Shown one piece after another: positions 1-9,098 of a DNA stretch of 38,398 bases. Below the pieces are notes generated by a model. It had not been told where the DNA came from and did not search any database. It was given only the letters and a program-made list of their open reading frames with translations. Origin of the DNA: CAZGWJ01 sp964529445 (lineage in GTDB: Bacteria; Oederibacteriota; Muellerivitia; Muellerivitales; Muellerivitaceae); contig CAZGWJ010000019.1 in assembly GCA_964529445.1 (NCBI GenBank), positions 1-38,398 of the forward strand. Direction: 5' to 3'. Position 1 is the stretch's first letter, and every line of letters starts with the position of its first letter. The position numbers were made by a program, and so were the translations under genes.

Positions 1-1848
1 GAAGGTGGCGGAGGGGGAAGCCGTACCTGTGAATGTCCGGGTGGTCGTTGCGGTCTCGGTGGGCGTCGAGGTCCACGTGGAAGTGTTCGTGACCGTCGGG
101 GTCGGTGTGCGCGTGGCCGAGGGTGTCGGCGTAGGGGTCGACGTGGAGGTGAACGTCGGTGTCTGGGTCGAAGTCGGCGAGAAGGTGGGTGTTCGTGATG
201 CCGTGTGTGTCGGCGTCCAGGTGGCCGTCGCCGTGGGAGTCGAGGTCGGCGACCTTGTGTACGTGTAGGTCATAGGCGGGGGCATCGTCCCCGTGAAGGT
301 CAGGGTCGGTGTCCAGGAGCGCGTAAAGGTCCCGGTGGCCGTCGGAGTCGGGGTGTTCGTGGCGGTGGATGTCGGCGTCTGGCTGTTCGTGCTCGTGGCC
401 GTGAAGGTGGGCGTTCGAGAGAAGGTCGCCGTCGCCGTGAAGGTGGAGGTCGGAACGAACACCGTCACCGTCGCCGTCAAAGTGACGCTCCAAGTGGGTG
501 AATTCGTGGTGGTCGGTGTGGGCGTCCGGGTGGATGTGGCGGTGAACGTGTTCGTCGCCGTGGGGGTGGAAGTCCGGGTGAAGGTGGGAGTCGCGGTGGT
601 GGTGAAGCTCGGAACGAACGTCGTCACCGTCGCCGTAGGGGTGACGGTCCGGGTGAACGTGTTCGTGCCCGTCGAAGTGGGTGTGGAAGTCCGTGTCGGC
701 GTGGGGGTCGGCGTCGAGGTGCTCGTGGGGGTGTTCGTCCTCGTGAACGTCGGGGTCGCGCTGGTCGTCGGGGTGCTCGAACGTGTCGCCGTGGGCGTCC
801 CCGTGAACGTCGACGTGCTCGACCGTGTCGATGTGGGAGTGACGGTCCGGGTGAACGAGTTCGTGAACGTCGAAGTGGGGGTCCCCGTGAAGGTGCGAGT
901 GGATGTGCTCGTCACGGTGAAGGTTCGCGTGAGCGTGAGGGTCGGCGTGGGGGATCGCGTGGCCGTGGAGGTGGCCGTCAGGGTCCGGGTCGCTGAGGGG
1001 GTGGACGTCCGGGTGGGAGTGCGCGTGAAGGTGGGGGTCCCCCCGGTCCCCGAGCAGCCGATGTTCACCGAGGCCGAGAAGGAATGGCTCTGCAGTCCCG
1101 CCCCGCCCGTGCGCGGCTCGAACCCGGTTTCCAGGGCCGTCAAATACCAGTTGGACTGGATATACCCGCGAGCCAGGAGATCGTCATAGAACGCCTTGAG
1201 GTTGAGGTTGGTCACCGAGGTGACCATGGAGGTCCTCAGGTAGGCGATGTAGTTCCAGGTCCCCACCGTCCCGAACCAGATGTCCCAATTGGCGCCCGCG
1301 ATGGGTACGTTCGAAGCCACCCGGTTTCCCGCCGGTTCCGCGTCTCCGCGCCAGTTGAGCCAGATCATCAGCTCGGCCCCGTAGTTGGTGCCCGTCGAGG
1401 CGCGATTGAACCATATGTCGTAGGAGGCGTTCCAGTCACCGGAGGACGGAACCGTGAAGCTCCAACTGCTCAGGGAGCAGGTGATGCCGCTGGCCAAAAC
1501 CGGCATGCCGCTGTTCGTCGTGCAATCGGCGCCCCAATGACAGCCCTTGTAGATGGCCGGGTAGGCCGCGACCTCGGGAGCGCAGGTGAAGGAGGAGGAC
1601 GTGATCGTGAAGGCGCCGCTGGCGTCGTTCACATCCACGCACATGGTGCCGGAGCAGGCCGGGTTCCACGGATTGTTGATGACCCGGTACTCGTTACCAG
1701 TGATCTGGACGTTGTAATAGTTACCGTAACCGCCGCAGATCGTCTGGATGGCGGGCCGGGCCTCAGGCGCCATCGCCAGAAGAATAAGGAGAACGAGCCT
1801 TCCCCCCCAAGGGCGATTCGCGGATGAATGGGAATGGAGACCTCGCAT
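1..1848 (-). CDS. Secreted GH12-family endoglucanase-like enzyme with very long Thr/Pro linker (3' end outside window)
   Basis: Reading the minus strand from ATG at 1848 gives an open frame of 616 codons to the window edge. Residues 1-33 form a signal peptide (hydrophobic core LVLLILLAM). Residues about 34-262 match glycoside hydrolase family 12: the nucleophile motif ELMIWLNW gives Glu159 and the acid/base motif GFEPRTGG gives Glu244. Their 85-residue spacing is close to that in fungal Cel12A. From about residue 268 the chain becomes a Thr/Ser/Pro linker (TPTFTRTPTRTST type) that lasts about 350 residues without reaching another domain. GH12 enzymes cut beta-1,4-glucan or xyloglucan outside the cell; the exact substrate is inferred. 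A binding or anchoring domain probably lies beyond the edge. The ribosome-binding site is weak (AAGG about 14 nt upstream). No other start fits. Confidence 0.85.
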   Translation of the reverse strand, partial: MRGLHSHSSANRPWGGRLVLLILLAMAPEARPAIQTICGGYGNYYNVQITGNEYRVINNPWNPACSGTMCVDVNDASGAFTITSSSFTCAPEVAAYPAIYKGCHWGADCTTNSGMPVLASGITCSLSSWSFTVPSSGDWNASYDIWFNRASTGTNYGAELMIWLNWRGDAEPAGNRVASNVPIAGANWDIWFGTVGTWNYIAYLRTSMVTSVTNLNLKAFYDDLLARGYIQSNWYLTALETGFEPRTGGAGLQSHSFSASVNIGCSGTGGTPTFTRTPTRTSTPSATRTLTATSTATRSPTPTLTLTRTFTVTSTSTRTFTGTPTSTFTNSFTRTVTPTSTRSSTSTFTGTPTATRSSTPTTSATPTFTRTNTPTSTSTPTPTPTRTSTPTSTGTNTFTRTVTPTATVTTFVPSFTTTATPTFTRTSTPTATNTFTATSTRTPTPTTTNSPTWSVTLTATVTVFVPTSTFTATATFSRTPTFTATSTNSQTPTSTATNTPTPTATGTFTRSWTPTLTFTGTMPPPMTYTYTRSPTSTPTATATWTPTHTASRTPTFSPTSTQTPTFTSTSTPTPTPSATRTPTPTVTNTSTWTSTPTETATTTRTFTGTASPSATF

Positions 1849-1917
1849 CTTTGAATACGGTCCCTTCGCAGGAAGCGGATCCGGGAGAACCGGGAGTATG
1901 GCCGCTTGGATGGGACA

Positions 1918-1923
1918 ATTATA
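1918..1923 (-). promoter_or_regulatory. Candidate -10 box for the GH12 gene
   Basis: A perfect TATAAT on the minus strand lies about 70 nt upstream of the GH12 start codon in a gene-free stretch (1849-2113). The -35 side is poor (TCTGAA-like). The rest of this stretch shows no convincing gene; a 159-codon frame there only overlaps the GH12 gene out of phase. Confidence 0.4.
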
Positions 1924-2113
1924 CCGCTTAAAGGAAAATTCAGACGTCGGACTGGCGGGGTGTTATCACGTTCTACCTGCAGTAAAAGGGCATCGATCAA
2001 GACCCCTAGCAGGATGCTGGATAAGTGTTTTGCGCATCCTGCCAGCAGCCAAGGGTTGAGCGGATCGAGCGCAAAAAGACCGCTTTTCCGATTGCGAGAT
2101 CCGCGCATGACAT

Positions 2114-2140
2114 GAAAAAGTCCCCTATGGGGACTTTTTC
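2114..2140. terminator. Bidirectional rho-independent terminator-like hairpin
   Basis: A perfect 12-bp stem (GAAAAAGTCCCC and its complement) closes a 3-nt loop. The A-rich outer stem gives a U-run on either strand. It lies 9 nt after the stop of the small membrane protein gene and so ends the transglutaminase-like/small-protein transcript. Confidence 0.8.
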
Positions 2141-2149
2141 AGCAACCTG

Positions 2150-2341
2150 CTAGACTTTCAGGAACTCGAAGACCTTGTAGACGACGTAAGCCGGCCAGAA
2201 GAAGGCCTTCACGATCCCAAGAACGCCCCCCCAGAAACCCGCGCTGGTGTGGATGAAGTAGATGGCCGCGCCCAGGACGCCCATCCCGTATAGGGCACCA
2301 CTGCTCTTCTCGATCCGGATCTTCTTAACCTCGGTCGACAT
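2150..2341 (-). CDS. Small conserved-looking membrane protein, 63 aa
   Basis: The chosen start is the ATG at 2341 because GGAGGAGGG lies just upstream; an in-frame start 13 codons earlier lacks this. The protein has a charged N-terminus (MSTEVKKIRIEK) and then two hydrophobic stretches, roughly residues 13-30 (GALYGMGVLGAAIYFIH) and 34-60 (FWGGVLGIVKAFFWPAYVV). This fits a small two-pass inner-membrane protein. The function is unknown. It starts 40 nt after the stop of the secreted transglutaminase-like gene and shares its transcript and terminator. The first 27 codons are duplicated at 3327-3408, so this gene and its neighbour seem to have been duplicated together. Confidence 0.75.
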   Translation of the reverse strand: MSTEVKKIRIEKSSGALYGMGVLGAAIYFIHTSAGFWGGVLGIVKAFFWPAYVVYKVFEFLKV

Positions 2342-2463
2342 GAACACCCTCCTCCATTGATGATCTCTCGCGAACCGCATTTCACCATTTGAACTCGGAC
2401 CGTTGCGGATCGCCCGAGCGGTAAATGTTCATCAACGCACGCAAGGAATTGTCACCGCAGTCA
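2260..2463. repeat. 204-bp direct repeat, copy 1
   Basis: Identical base for base to 3327-3530 (offset 1067). It covers the 5' 27 codons of the small membrane protein gene, the 40-nt spacer and the 3' 27 codons of the transglutaminase-like gene. Confidence 0.95.
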
Positions 2464-3245
2464 TCCCCGTCATCTCGGCCGATTTTCCGGAGGTAGAAAG
2501 TCACACCCTTATACGCCGGAAACGCGATGGGGATATTGGCGCCGACGAGCGGCGCATCAGGAGAAAACCCGTCGGGCATGACATACCAATCGCCCTTGGA
2601 AGTATTCAGCGCGATCCATTCACCCTTGATTTGCACCATGACAAACTGGTGCCCGTTAATCACTCCATCAGCGTCCTTCTCATCCCGCGCCCTTTCATAA
2701 TCGTCAGACTTGCAGGAAACGACATAGCGCAGATCCGTTGGATGATTCGTCAGTTGGAGAGCCTTGACGCATCCGATGAAGGAACGAGCGTAATGTGAAC
2801 AACCCAATGCCGCCCTGCTTCCGATAACCTCGTCGGCCGATGGTGCAAAGAATACGTCGGATGGTTCCTTCTTCATGAGTGATGCGTACCTATTCTTCAG
2901 TGCCGTTTTTTGCCCCGGGGTCAGCCCCAGCGTCACAAGAAAACCCAATTTCACCTTCTCCAGATAACCATATGAAACATATACCCTTGGCTTCGCCGCA
3001 TGAACATGTATTCCAATCGCCGGATCGTTGAATATCCGGATAATGCTTTGGAATACCGACAGTTTATCTTTTCCCCGGGCGTTCCCCAATGCAGGCTGTA
3101 GAACGGTGATGGCATAAGCCTTCACGTTGGCGGTTACACCCACCATGGATGCCCGCTCTTCCGTTGCTCCAAGGCTTGAACAATGAAATAAACACACGAC
3201 AGCAAACGCGGATACCGCGCCCTTCCAATGGGCGGAGATCAACAT
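2382..3245 (-). CDS. Secreted transglutaminase-like (papain-fold) protein, 287 aa
   Basis: The start is the ATG at 3245, which begins a signal peptide (MLISAHWKGAVSAFAVVCLF, cleavage near Ala27) and has GAGGAA upstream. The longer frame from 3455 only reads out of phase through a duplicated block. Cys149 (in LGCSHYARSF), His199 (in GHQFVMVQ) and Asn214 (in WIALNTS) have the order, spacing and surrounding residues of a transglutaminase-like Cys-His-Asp/Asn triad. Predicted role: periplasmic or secreted cysteine peptidase or acyl-transferase. This is inference from a motif, not a confident family match. The last 27 codons are duplicated at 3449-3530. GC content is lower than in neighbouring genes, which may indicate transfer. 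Confidence 0.65.
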   Translation of the reverse strand: MLISAHWKGAVSAFAVVCLFHCSSLGATEERASMVGVTANVKAYAITVLQPALGNARGKDKLSVFQSIIRIFNDPAIGIHVHAAKPRVYVSYGYLEKVKLGFLVTLGLTPGQKTALKNRYASLMKKEPSDVFFAPSADEVIGSRAALGCSHYARSFIGCVKALQLTNHPTDLRYVVSCKSDDYERARDEKDADGVINGHQFVMVQIKGEWIALNTSKGDWYVMPDGFSPDAPLVGANIPIAFPAYKGVTFYLRKIGRDDGDDCGDNSLRALMNIYRSGDPQRSEFKW

Positions 3246-3255
3246 CCCGGATTCC

Positions 3256-3408
3256 TCAGAAGGCCATCTGGCATGAAATCGACGATCCCTTTTTCGGATC
3301 GCATCCCGTGCGGGTGGGGACGAAAGAGATGGCCGCGCCCAGGACGCCCATCCCGTATAGGGCACCACTGCTCTTCTCGATCCGGATCTTCTTAACCTCG
3401 GTCGACAT
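3256..3408 (-). pseudogene. Truncated copy of the small membrane protein gene
   Basis: Starts at the ATG at 3408 with the same GGAGGAGGG site. It matches the intact gene for 27 codons, then drifts (AAISFVPTRTG against AAIYFIHTSAG) and loses the second membrane segment. A GGGATCGT match further on suggests an old frameshift rather than a clean fusion. Confidence 0.65.
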
Positions 3409-3530
3409 GAACACCCTCCTCCATTGATGATCTCTCGCGAACCGCATTTCACCATTTGAACTCGGACCGTTGCGGATCGCCCGAGCGGTAAATGTTCATC
3501 AACGCACGCAAGGAATTGTCACCGCAGTCA
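3327..3530. repeat. 204-bp direct repeat, copy 2
   Basis: Second copy of the block at 2260-2463. Just outside its low-coordinate end the two copies still agree at roughly 15 of 20 bases, so copy 2 looks like the remnant of a diverged gene pair whose core was homogenised. An assembly duplication is possible. Confidence 0.95.
3449..3530 (-). pseudogene. 3' fragment (27 codons) of the transglutaminase-like gene
   Basis: Identical to the last 27 codons and stop of the intact gene at 2382-3245, with no 5' part. Unrelated sequence begins at 3531, 45 nt from the tRNA. It is the remnant of a second gene pair. Confidence 0.8.
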
Positions 3531-3577
3531 GCCTCCCGCCTTGAATGGTAATACGCTTGTTAATATTCGAATGATGG

Positions 3578-3650
3578 TGGGGCGTCCTGGATTCGAACCA
3601 GGGACCAAGGCATTATGAGTGCCCTGCTCTAACCACTGAGCTAACGCCCC
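3578..3650 (-). tRNA. tRNA with anticodon CAU, probably tRNA-Ile2 (lysidine type)
   Basis: The minus strand folds into a complete cloverleaf. The acceptor stem is GGGGCGT/ACGCCCC, the D arm GCTC-AGTGGTTA-GAGC, the anticodon stem GGGCA/TGCCT with loop CTCATAA, and the T arm CCTGG-TTCGAAT-CCAGG. The discriminator is A and CCA is encoded (3575-3577). The D-loop and the TTGGTC variable region resemble bacterial Ile2 tRNAs read through lysidine at C34 more than elongator tRNA-Met; this assignment is tentative. The initiator is unlikely because the G-C triplets of the anticodon stem are absent. Confidence 0.9.
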
Positions 3651-3652
3651 AA

Positions 3653-3930
3653 TTAACCTGTTTCAGTTAACTCCAACATCAAAAATTGGGGCGCCATCGT
3701 GCCCCACAAAAAACCAACACATCAGATACTTAAGGGCACGTTTACGCCCCATGTGCTGTTAACAGGCGTCTGCAAGCCCCACTAATAAATTCAAAAACTA
3801 AAACACGATGGGCTTGCCTACGCCCCAATGACCCCCTCACCCTACCCCTGTCGCAGAGCGCTCCGCGCATGCTACAGGACTTCGCCTCTCCGTGTTTGCA
3901 TCCCCCGAACGGGGGGCAAGCGGGTGAGGG
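3653..3930. repeat. Gene-free stretch with tRNA-like words and an inverted repeat
   Basis: No gene seen. The tRNA acceptor 7-mer ACGCCCC recurs at 3744-3750 and 3820-3826. GGGGC/GCCCC forms a short hairpin at 3688-3705. The words CACGATGG and GGCTTGC occur in both orientations. From 3832 an inverted repeat begins (CCCCTCACCC, closed by GGGTGAGGG at 3922-3930) with an inner CCCCC-GAAC-GGGGG hairpin at 3902-3915. This word family recurs near 26440 and 27431-27470. Confidence 0.6.
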
Positions 3931-3938
3931 AAAGTGAA

Positions 3939-4361
3939 TCACCCCTGCACCCCCATGCGGCCCGCCATGCGGTCGGCCTCGGCAAGGCGCTCCGAATCCT
4001 CCCGGGGCAGGTAACACTCGAAGACACGGGCCACGATGTTCCAGCCCGTCCTCGGGGCTGGCACCACGAACCCGAGCGGGGGCATCGCGGCCAAAACCGG
4101 GTCCGAACCCGGAAGTTCGGACTGGCCCTTCTCCACCTTCACGTCCCTCCCGAAGATCGTCCGCTTCTGCCAGGCGGAGCATCCCCGGAACACCAGCACC
4201 GCCTCGGGCACGTCCACCTGTCGGATCTGCGCCCCCTCGCCCATGCGTACGCCCAGGGCCGATACGTCCAGGTGCAGATCATCCTTCTCGAACCATGATT
4301 TCCGCACGACGGAGTCCGGACCGAAGAGAAGCCGCTCGAAGGCGATGACATGGAGTCTCAC
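3939..4361 (-). CDS. Hypothetical protein, 140 aa
   Basis: Not recognised. The frame starts with GTG at 4361, preceded by AAAGGA at a good distance, 20 nt beyond the terminator of the upstream gene. No signal peptide or membrane segment is visible. The protein is a mix of short hydrophobic strands and charged turns (LHLDVSALGVRMGEG, VPEAVLVFRG), which suggests a small soluble beta-rich protein. It contains two cysteines (FRGCSAW and FECYLPR). The codon pattern is GC-rich like the neighbours, which supports real coding. The short frame at 4139-4351 in another phase is a shadow. Confidence 0.6.
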   Translation of the reverse strand: MRLHVIAFERLLFGPDSVVRKSWFEKDDLHLDVSALGVRMGEGAQIRQVDVPEAVLVFRGCSAWQKRTIFGRDVKVEKGQSELPGSDPVLAAMPPLGFVVPAPRTGWNIVARVFECYLPREDSERLAEADRMAGRMGVQG

Positions 4362-4379
4362 GGGATGTCCTTTCCCAGA

Positions 4380-4413
4380 AAAAAAGGCCCGGCGGTTCCC
4401 CCGCCGGGCCTTT
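4380..4413 (-). terminator. Rho-independent terminator after the DUF4412-like gene
   Basis: A 13-bp stem (AAAGGCCCGGCGG and its complement) with a 5-nt loop is followed on the minus strand by a T-run (plus-strand AAAAAA at about 4380). It lies 16 nt beyond the stop at 4429. Confidence 0.85.
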
Positions 4414-4428
4414 GAACGACGAAGCCCG

Positions 4429-5184
4429 TCAGGGTTTGACGCGTTTGTAACCCTGGGGTATCTCGAAAACGGAAGGCGGGTGATCGACCTTCGCCACTTC
4501 CTTCAGCACGGTCACGGTGACGACCGAGCCTTCCTTGAAACGCGCCTGGACCGGCACACCCTTCACGCCCGCCTCCTCGCGGTCGTAGGCCAGGCCCCGG
4601 GTGCGTCCCTTGGCCATCTTGGAGAAGAAGGAACTCATGTCCTTCAAGGCGGTCATGTCGGAAGCCCCGATGCCGAGGTTCCCCGCCGGAGCCGCCCAGA
4701 TCGTCTCCTGACGGTCCCCTTGCGCCCATTCGAAACGATCGGCCTTCCACTTCCCCACCTTCTCGCCCGTCGCCTTGCGGACATACTTGCGGGCCGGCTC
4801 GGCCTTCACACCCCCGGCCTGCTTCTTCATCATCTTCTCGACCATGGCCCTCTGTTCCGCGGGCATGTCCTTCAGTTGTTCCTGCATCTGGGCCATCGCG
4901 CTGTCCGCCTGGGAGGCCATCCTCTCGACGTCCTGCTTCGTCATCTCCGTATAGGTTTTGGCCTTGGGATCACACATCCAGAAGACCTTCCTGTCGGCGC
5001 GGTAGATGACCAGGGCGCGGTCCGTCCCTTCGACCTCCATGCGCACGGCCTTCCCGTCCAGCAGGAAGCGGCTCACGACGGCCTTGCCCGACTTCCCGGT
5101 CGTGGTCTCCTGCACCATCAGGACGCCCGCCTGGGCGGCCACGACGGAGGCCAGCAAGATTGATATCCACAGAAAATTCTTCAT
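4429..5184 (-). CDS. Secreted DUF4412-like protein, 251 aa
   Basis: Begins at an ATG with an AGGAGG site 7 nt upstream. Residues 1-19 form a signal peptide (LWISILLASVVAAQA). The body starts with strands typical of DUF4412/LolA-like periplasmic proteins (VSRFLLDGKAVRMEV, ALVIYRADRKVFWMCDPKAKTYTEM). A Met/Gln/Lys-rich helical segment follows at about 79-125, then a second beta-rich half ending FEIPQGYKRV. Such proteins are thought to bind ligands or lipids in the periplasm, but no substrate is established. Its ribosome-binding site begins 5 nt after a stray copy of the rpoD tail. It ends in a strong terminator, so it is probably monocistronic or the last gene of the dnaG-rpoD transcript. Confidence 0.7.
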   Translation of the reverse strand: MKNFLWISILLASVVAAQAGVLMVQETTTGKSGKAVVSRFLLDGKAVRMEVEGTDRALVIYRADRKVFWMCDPKAKTYTEMTKQDVERMASQADSAMAQMQEQLKDMPAEQRAMVEKMMKKQAGGVKAEPARKYVRKATGEKVGKWKADRFEWAQGDRQETIWAAPAGNLGIGASDMTALKDMSSFFSKMAKGRTRGLAYDREEAGVKGVPVQARFKEGSVVTVTVLKEVAKVDHPPSVFEIPQGYKRVKP

Positions 5185-5202
5185 GGGATCCTCCTAATTC
5201 GA

Positions 5203-5250
5203 TCAGTCCAGATAACGCCGCAGCTTCCGGCTGCGGGAGGGATGCCGTAG
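5203..5250 (-). pseudogene. Duplicated last 15 codons of rpoD
   Basis: The minus strand encodes LRHPSRSRKLRRYLD followed by a stop. The true rpoD end at 5293-5340 encodes the same peptide with a single change (G for R). The DNA differs at synonymous sites, so this is an old duplicate or recombination scar. The 42 bp between the copies hold a CGACTCGCTTCGCTCGCTCA word that resembles a common dispersed repeat. Confidence 0.8.
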
Positions 5251-5292
5251 CCCGTTCGACTCGCTTCGCTCGCTCAGGGTTTCGGCACCCTT

Positions 5293-7104
<1,812 letters not shown>

Positions 7105-7108
7105 AGTG

Positions 7109-8941
7109 TCATTCCTTCCATTCTTGGGGCTCGGCGCGCATGCGTTCCATCTGGACCGACTTCCTCTTCCATTCCGCGATCTCGCGGCCCAGTTCGGCCG
7201 CCTTGTCGATGTCGCCGGCCTTCTCGGCGGCGATCTGCTCGCTTCTCAATCCCTGCATGCGCCTCTTCTGGAGGCGCATCTCCAACGACGCGTACATCTG
7301 CGTGATGAGGGTCTTCTTGAGTTCGTCCCGCCGGCTCTCCTCCTTGCGGGCCGAGAGCAGGTCCTCCAGTTTCAGGAAGAACGGGGACAGGGCCTCCTGG
7401 CCCTGCAGTTCGGACGCTTCCACATCGCCCATGGCCAGTTTCGTGAAGAGGGTCTTGAGATCCTCCTCCATGAAAAGATCGGGCGAGACCTCCTGGGAGG
7501 CCCAATTCACGTACTCGCCCTGACCGTAGGCCAGAAGCGCCAGGAACTCCCCTTCCATCTGACGATCCCGGGGGAAAACCCCGGCTGACGATCCGTTCGA
7601 ACCCGCCTGCGAAAGCCCGGCCGGAACCGGTTTCCCGCCGACCTTCCTCCGCTCTGAATTGACGATGGCCAGGAGGTCCAGGTTCCCGACACCCAGTTCG
7701 GCCTCGACGGCGGCACAAGCCGCCTGGATCGACGATTCGTTCGGCAGTCTCAACAGGAGAGGCACCAGACTTTGGACGGATCTCATCCGCTCCTCGACGG
7801 GACGGTCCTTGAGGGCCTCCCTCAGTCGCCCGGCCCGCCAGCGGAAGAAATCCGGCGCGTCCTTGACCAGGGCCTCGAGATCCTCCCTCGCGTGCTTCCC
7901 CAGGTATTCATCCGGGTCCTTGGCGTCCGGCAAGGTGAGGACCCGGACCCTCATCCCCGACTCCAGCAGGGGTTCGAACCCCCGCACGGCGGCGTCCTGA
8001 CCGGCGGGGTCCGCGTCGTAGAGCAGAACCACCTCCTGCGTGTAACGCTTGAGAACGAAAGCGTGCTCCCGGGTCAGGGCCGTGCCCAGGGTGGCCACGG
8101 CATTCACGAACCCCGACTGGTGGAGGGTGACGGCGTCGAAATACCCTTCCACGACCAGGACGCATCCCTCGCGGCGGATCGCGTCACGGGCCGCATCCAG
8201 CAGGTAGAGGTTTTCTCCTTTTTTGAAGAGAGGGGTTTCAGGCGAATTGAGGTATTTGGGTCCCGGGCCGTCCCCGAGGGCCCTTCCGCCGAAAGCGATG
8301 ATTTTACCAAAGTTGTTCCGAACGGGAAAGATGACCCTGTCCCTGAATTTGTCGTAATTGCGGCCCTTTTCCTCGTTGACGGCCAAAAGACCCCCGGTGA
8401 GCAGTTCCCGCTCCCCGTATCCGGCCTTCAGGGCGGCGGTCTTCAGGGCGTCCCAGGCGTCCGGCGCGAAACCGATCAGGAAACGCTTCGCGGTCTCCCC
8501 CGTGATCTTCCGGGCCTTCAGGTAATCGACCGCCTTCCGCCCGGCGGGAGTGGTGAGCTGCTCGAAGAAGAACCTCCCCGCGAACTCGTTCAGGGAGAAA
8601 AGACGCTCCCTCTCGCGCTCCTTCTCGACATCTCGGGCATCCTCGCGGGGTTTCGGCAGTTCGATGCCGGCCTTCTGGGCCAGCAACTGGAGGGCCTCCG
8701 GGAAGGGCATGCGTTCGATCTCCATGAGGAAGGTGATGGCGTTCCCCCCCTTGCCGCAGCCGAAGCAATGGAAGGAGTTGCGCGAGGGCGAAACCACGAA
8801 GCTGGGCGTCTTCTCCGAATGGAAAGGACAGAGTCCCTTGAAGGAGGAACCGGCCTTCTTCAGGGCGACGTACTCGCCGACCACCGCGACGATGTCGGCA
8901 CTGTCCTTGACGCGCTGGATGATCTCATCGGGATATCTCAA
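7109..8941 (-). CDS. dnaG: DNA primase
   Basis: 610 residues. The N-terminal CHC2 zinc finger has Cys38, His41, Cys59 and Cys62 (GLCPFH and HCFGCG). The catalytic core follows, with the TOPRIM motifs VVEGYFDAV and LLYDADPAG that bind metal. The C-terminal helical part after about 430 would contact the DnaB helicase. It makes RNA primers at the replication fork. The start is TTG at 8941 with a GGGGTG site close upstream; the first residues (RYPDEIIQRVKDSADIV) match the usual N-terminus. A repeat element begins 18 nt upstream, so the promoter lies in or beyond that element. Confidence 0.97.
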   Translation of the reverse strand: MRYPDEIIQRVKDSADIVAVVGEYVALKKAGSSFKGLCPFHSEKTPSFVVSPSRNSFHCFGCGKGGNAITFLMEIERMPFPEALQLLAQKAGIELPKPREDARDVEKERERERLFSLNEFAGRFFFEQLTTPAGRKAVDYLKARKITGETAKRFLIGFAPDAWDALKTAALKAGYGERELLTGGLLAVNEEKGRNYDKFRDRVIFPVRNNFGKIIAFGGRALGDGPGPKYLNSPETPLFKKGENLYLLDAARDAIRREGCVLVVEGYFDAVTLHQSGFVNAVATLGTALTREHAFVLKRYTQEVVLLYDADPAGQDAAVRGFEPLLESGMRVRVLTLPDAKDPDEYLGKHAREDLEALVKDAPDFFRWRAGRLREALKDRPVEERMRSVQSLVPLLLRLPNESSIQAACAAVEAELGVGNLDLLAIVNSERRKVGGKPVPAGLSQAGSNGSSAGVFPRDRQMEGEFLALLAYGQGEYVNWASQEVSPDLFMEEDLKTLFTKLAMGDVEASELQGQEALSPFFLKLEDLLSARKEESRRDELKKTLITQMYASLEMRLQKRRMQGLRSEQIAAEKAGDIDKAAELGREIAEWKRKSVQMERMRAEPQEWKE

Positions 8942-8958
8942 AGAAACACCCCGGATTC

Positions 8959-9078
8959 ACCGCAGAGGCGCAGAGACGCCGAGGACAGCAAAGATGTCTT
9001 GATTCCGATTTCCATCAATGATTCTTCCCCATGATCGTCGTTCTCTGTGCGGCGCAAAGCGCCCTGCGTCTCTGCGGT
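8959..9078. repeat. Inverted 8-bp-word element (between mutS2 and dnaG)
   Basis: The left end reads ACCGCAGAGGCGCAGAGACG, three tandem 8-bp words. The right end, complemented, reads ACCGCAGAGACGCAGGGCGC. The element fills nearly all of the dnaG-mutS2 gap. Its right end differs by one base in 27 from that of the element at 19996-20111. Confidence 0.8.
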
Positions 9079-9098
9079 CCATGTTGTCGTTCCGTCGG

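Noticed and set aside
1..1050. Periodic DNA resembling a repeat array or CRISPR
   Set aside because: The period is irregular and codon-based with no constant repeat and spacer pair; it encodes a protein linker.
5..1189. Val/Gly-rich open frames on the plus strand at the left end
   Set aside because: They are the complement of the Thr/Pro linker of the GH12 gene; the VGVGVRV pattern has no domain and the minus frame has signal peptide and catalytic motifs.
1629..2108. 159-codon minus-strand frame covering the GH12 promoter
   Set aside because: Overlaps the GH12 gene out of phase, contains no recognisable sequence and has no ribosome-binding site.
3575..3585. Attachment site for an integrated element at the tRNA 3' end
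   Set aside because: No second copy of the tRNA 3' end and no integrase gene were found in the window.
5250..5292. Possible terminator after rpoD
   Set aside because: The CGAGCGAAGCGAGTCG word is not a clean inverted repeat and has no following U-run.
7772..9034. 420-codon plus-strand frame opposite dnaG
   Set aside because: Antisense shadow with no start site or domain.
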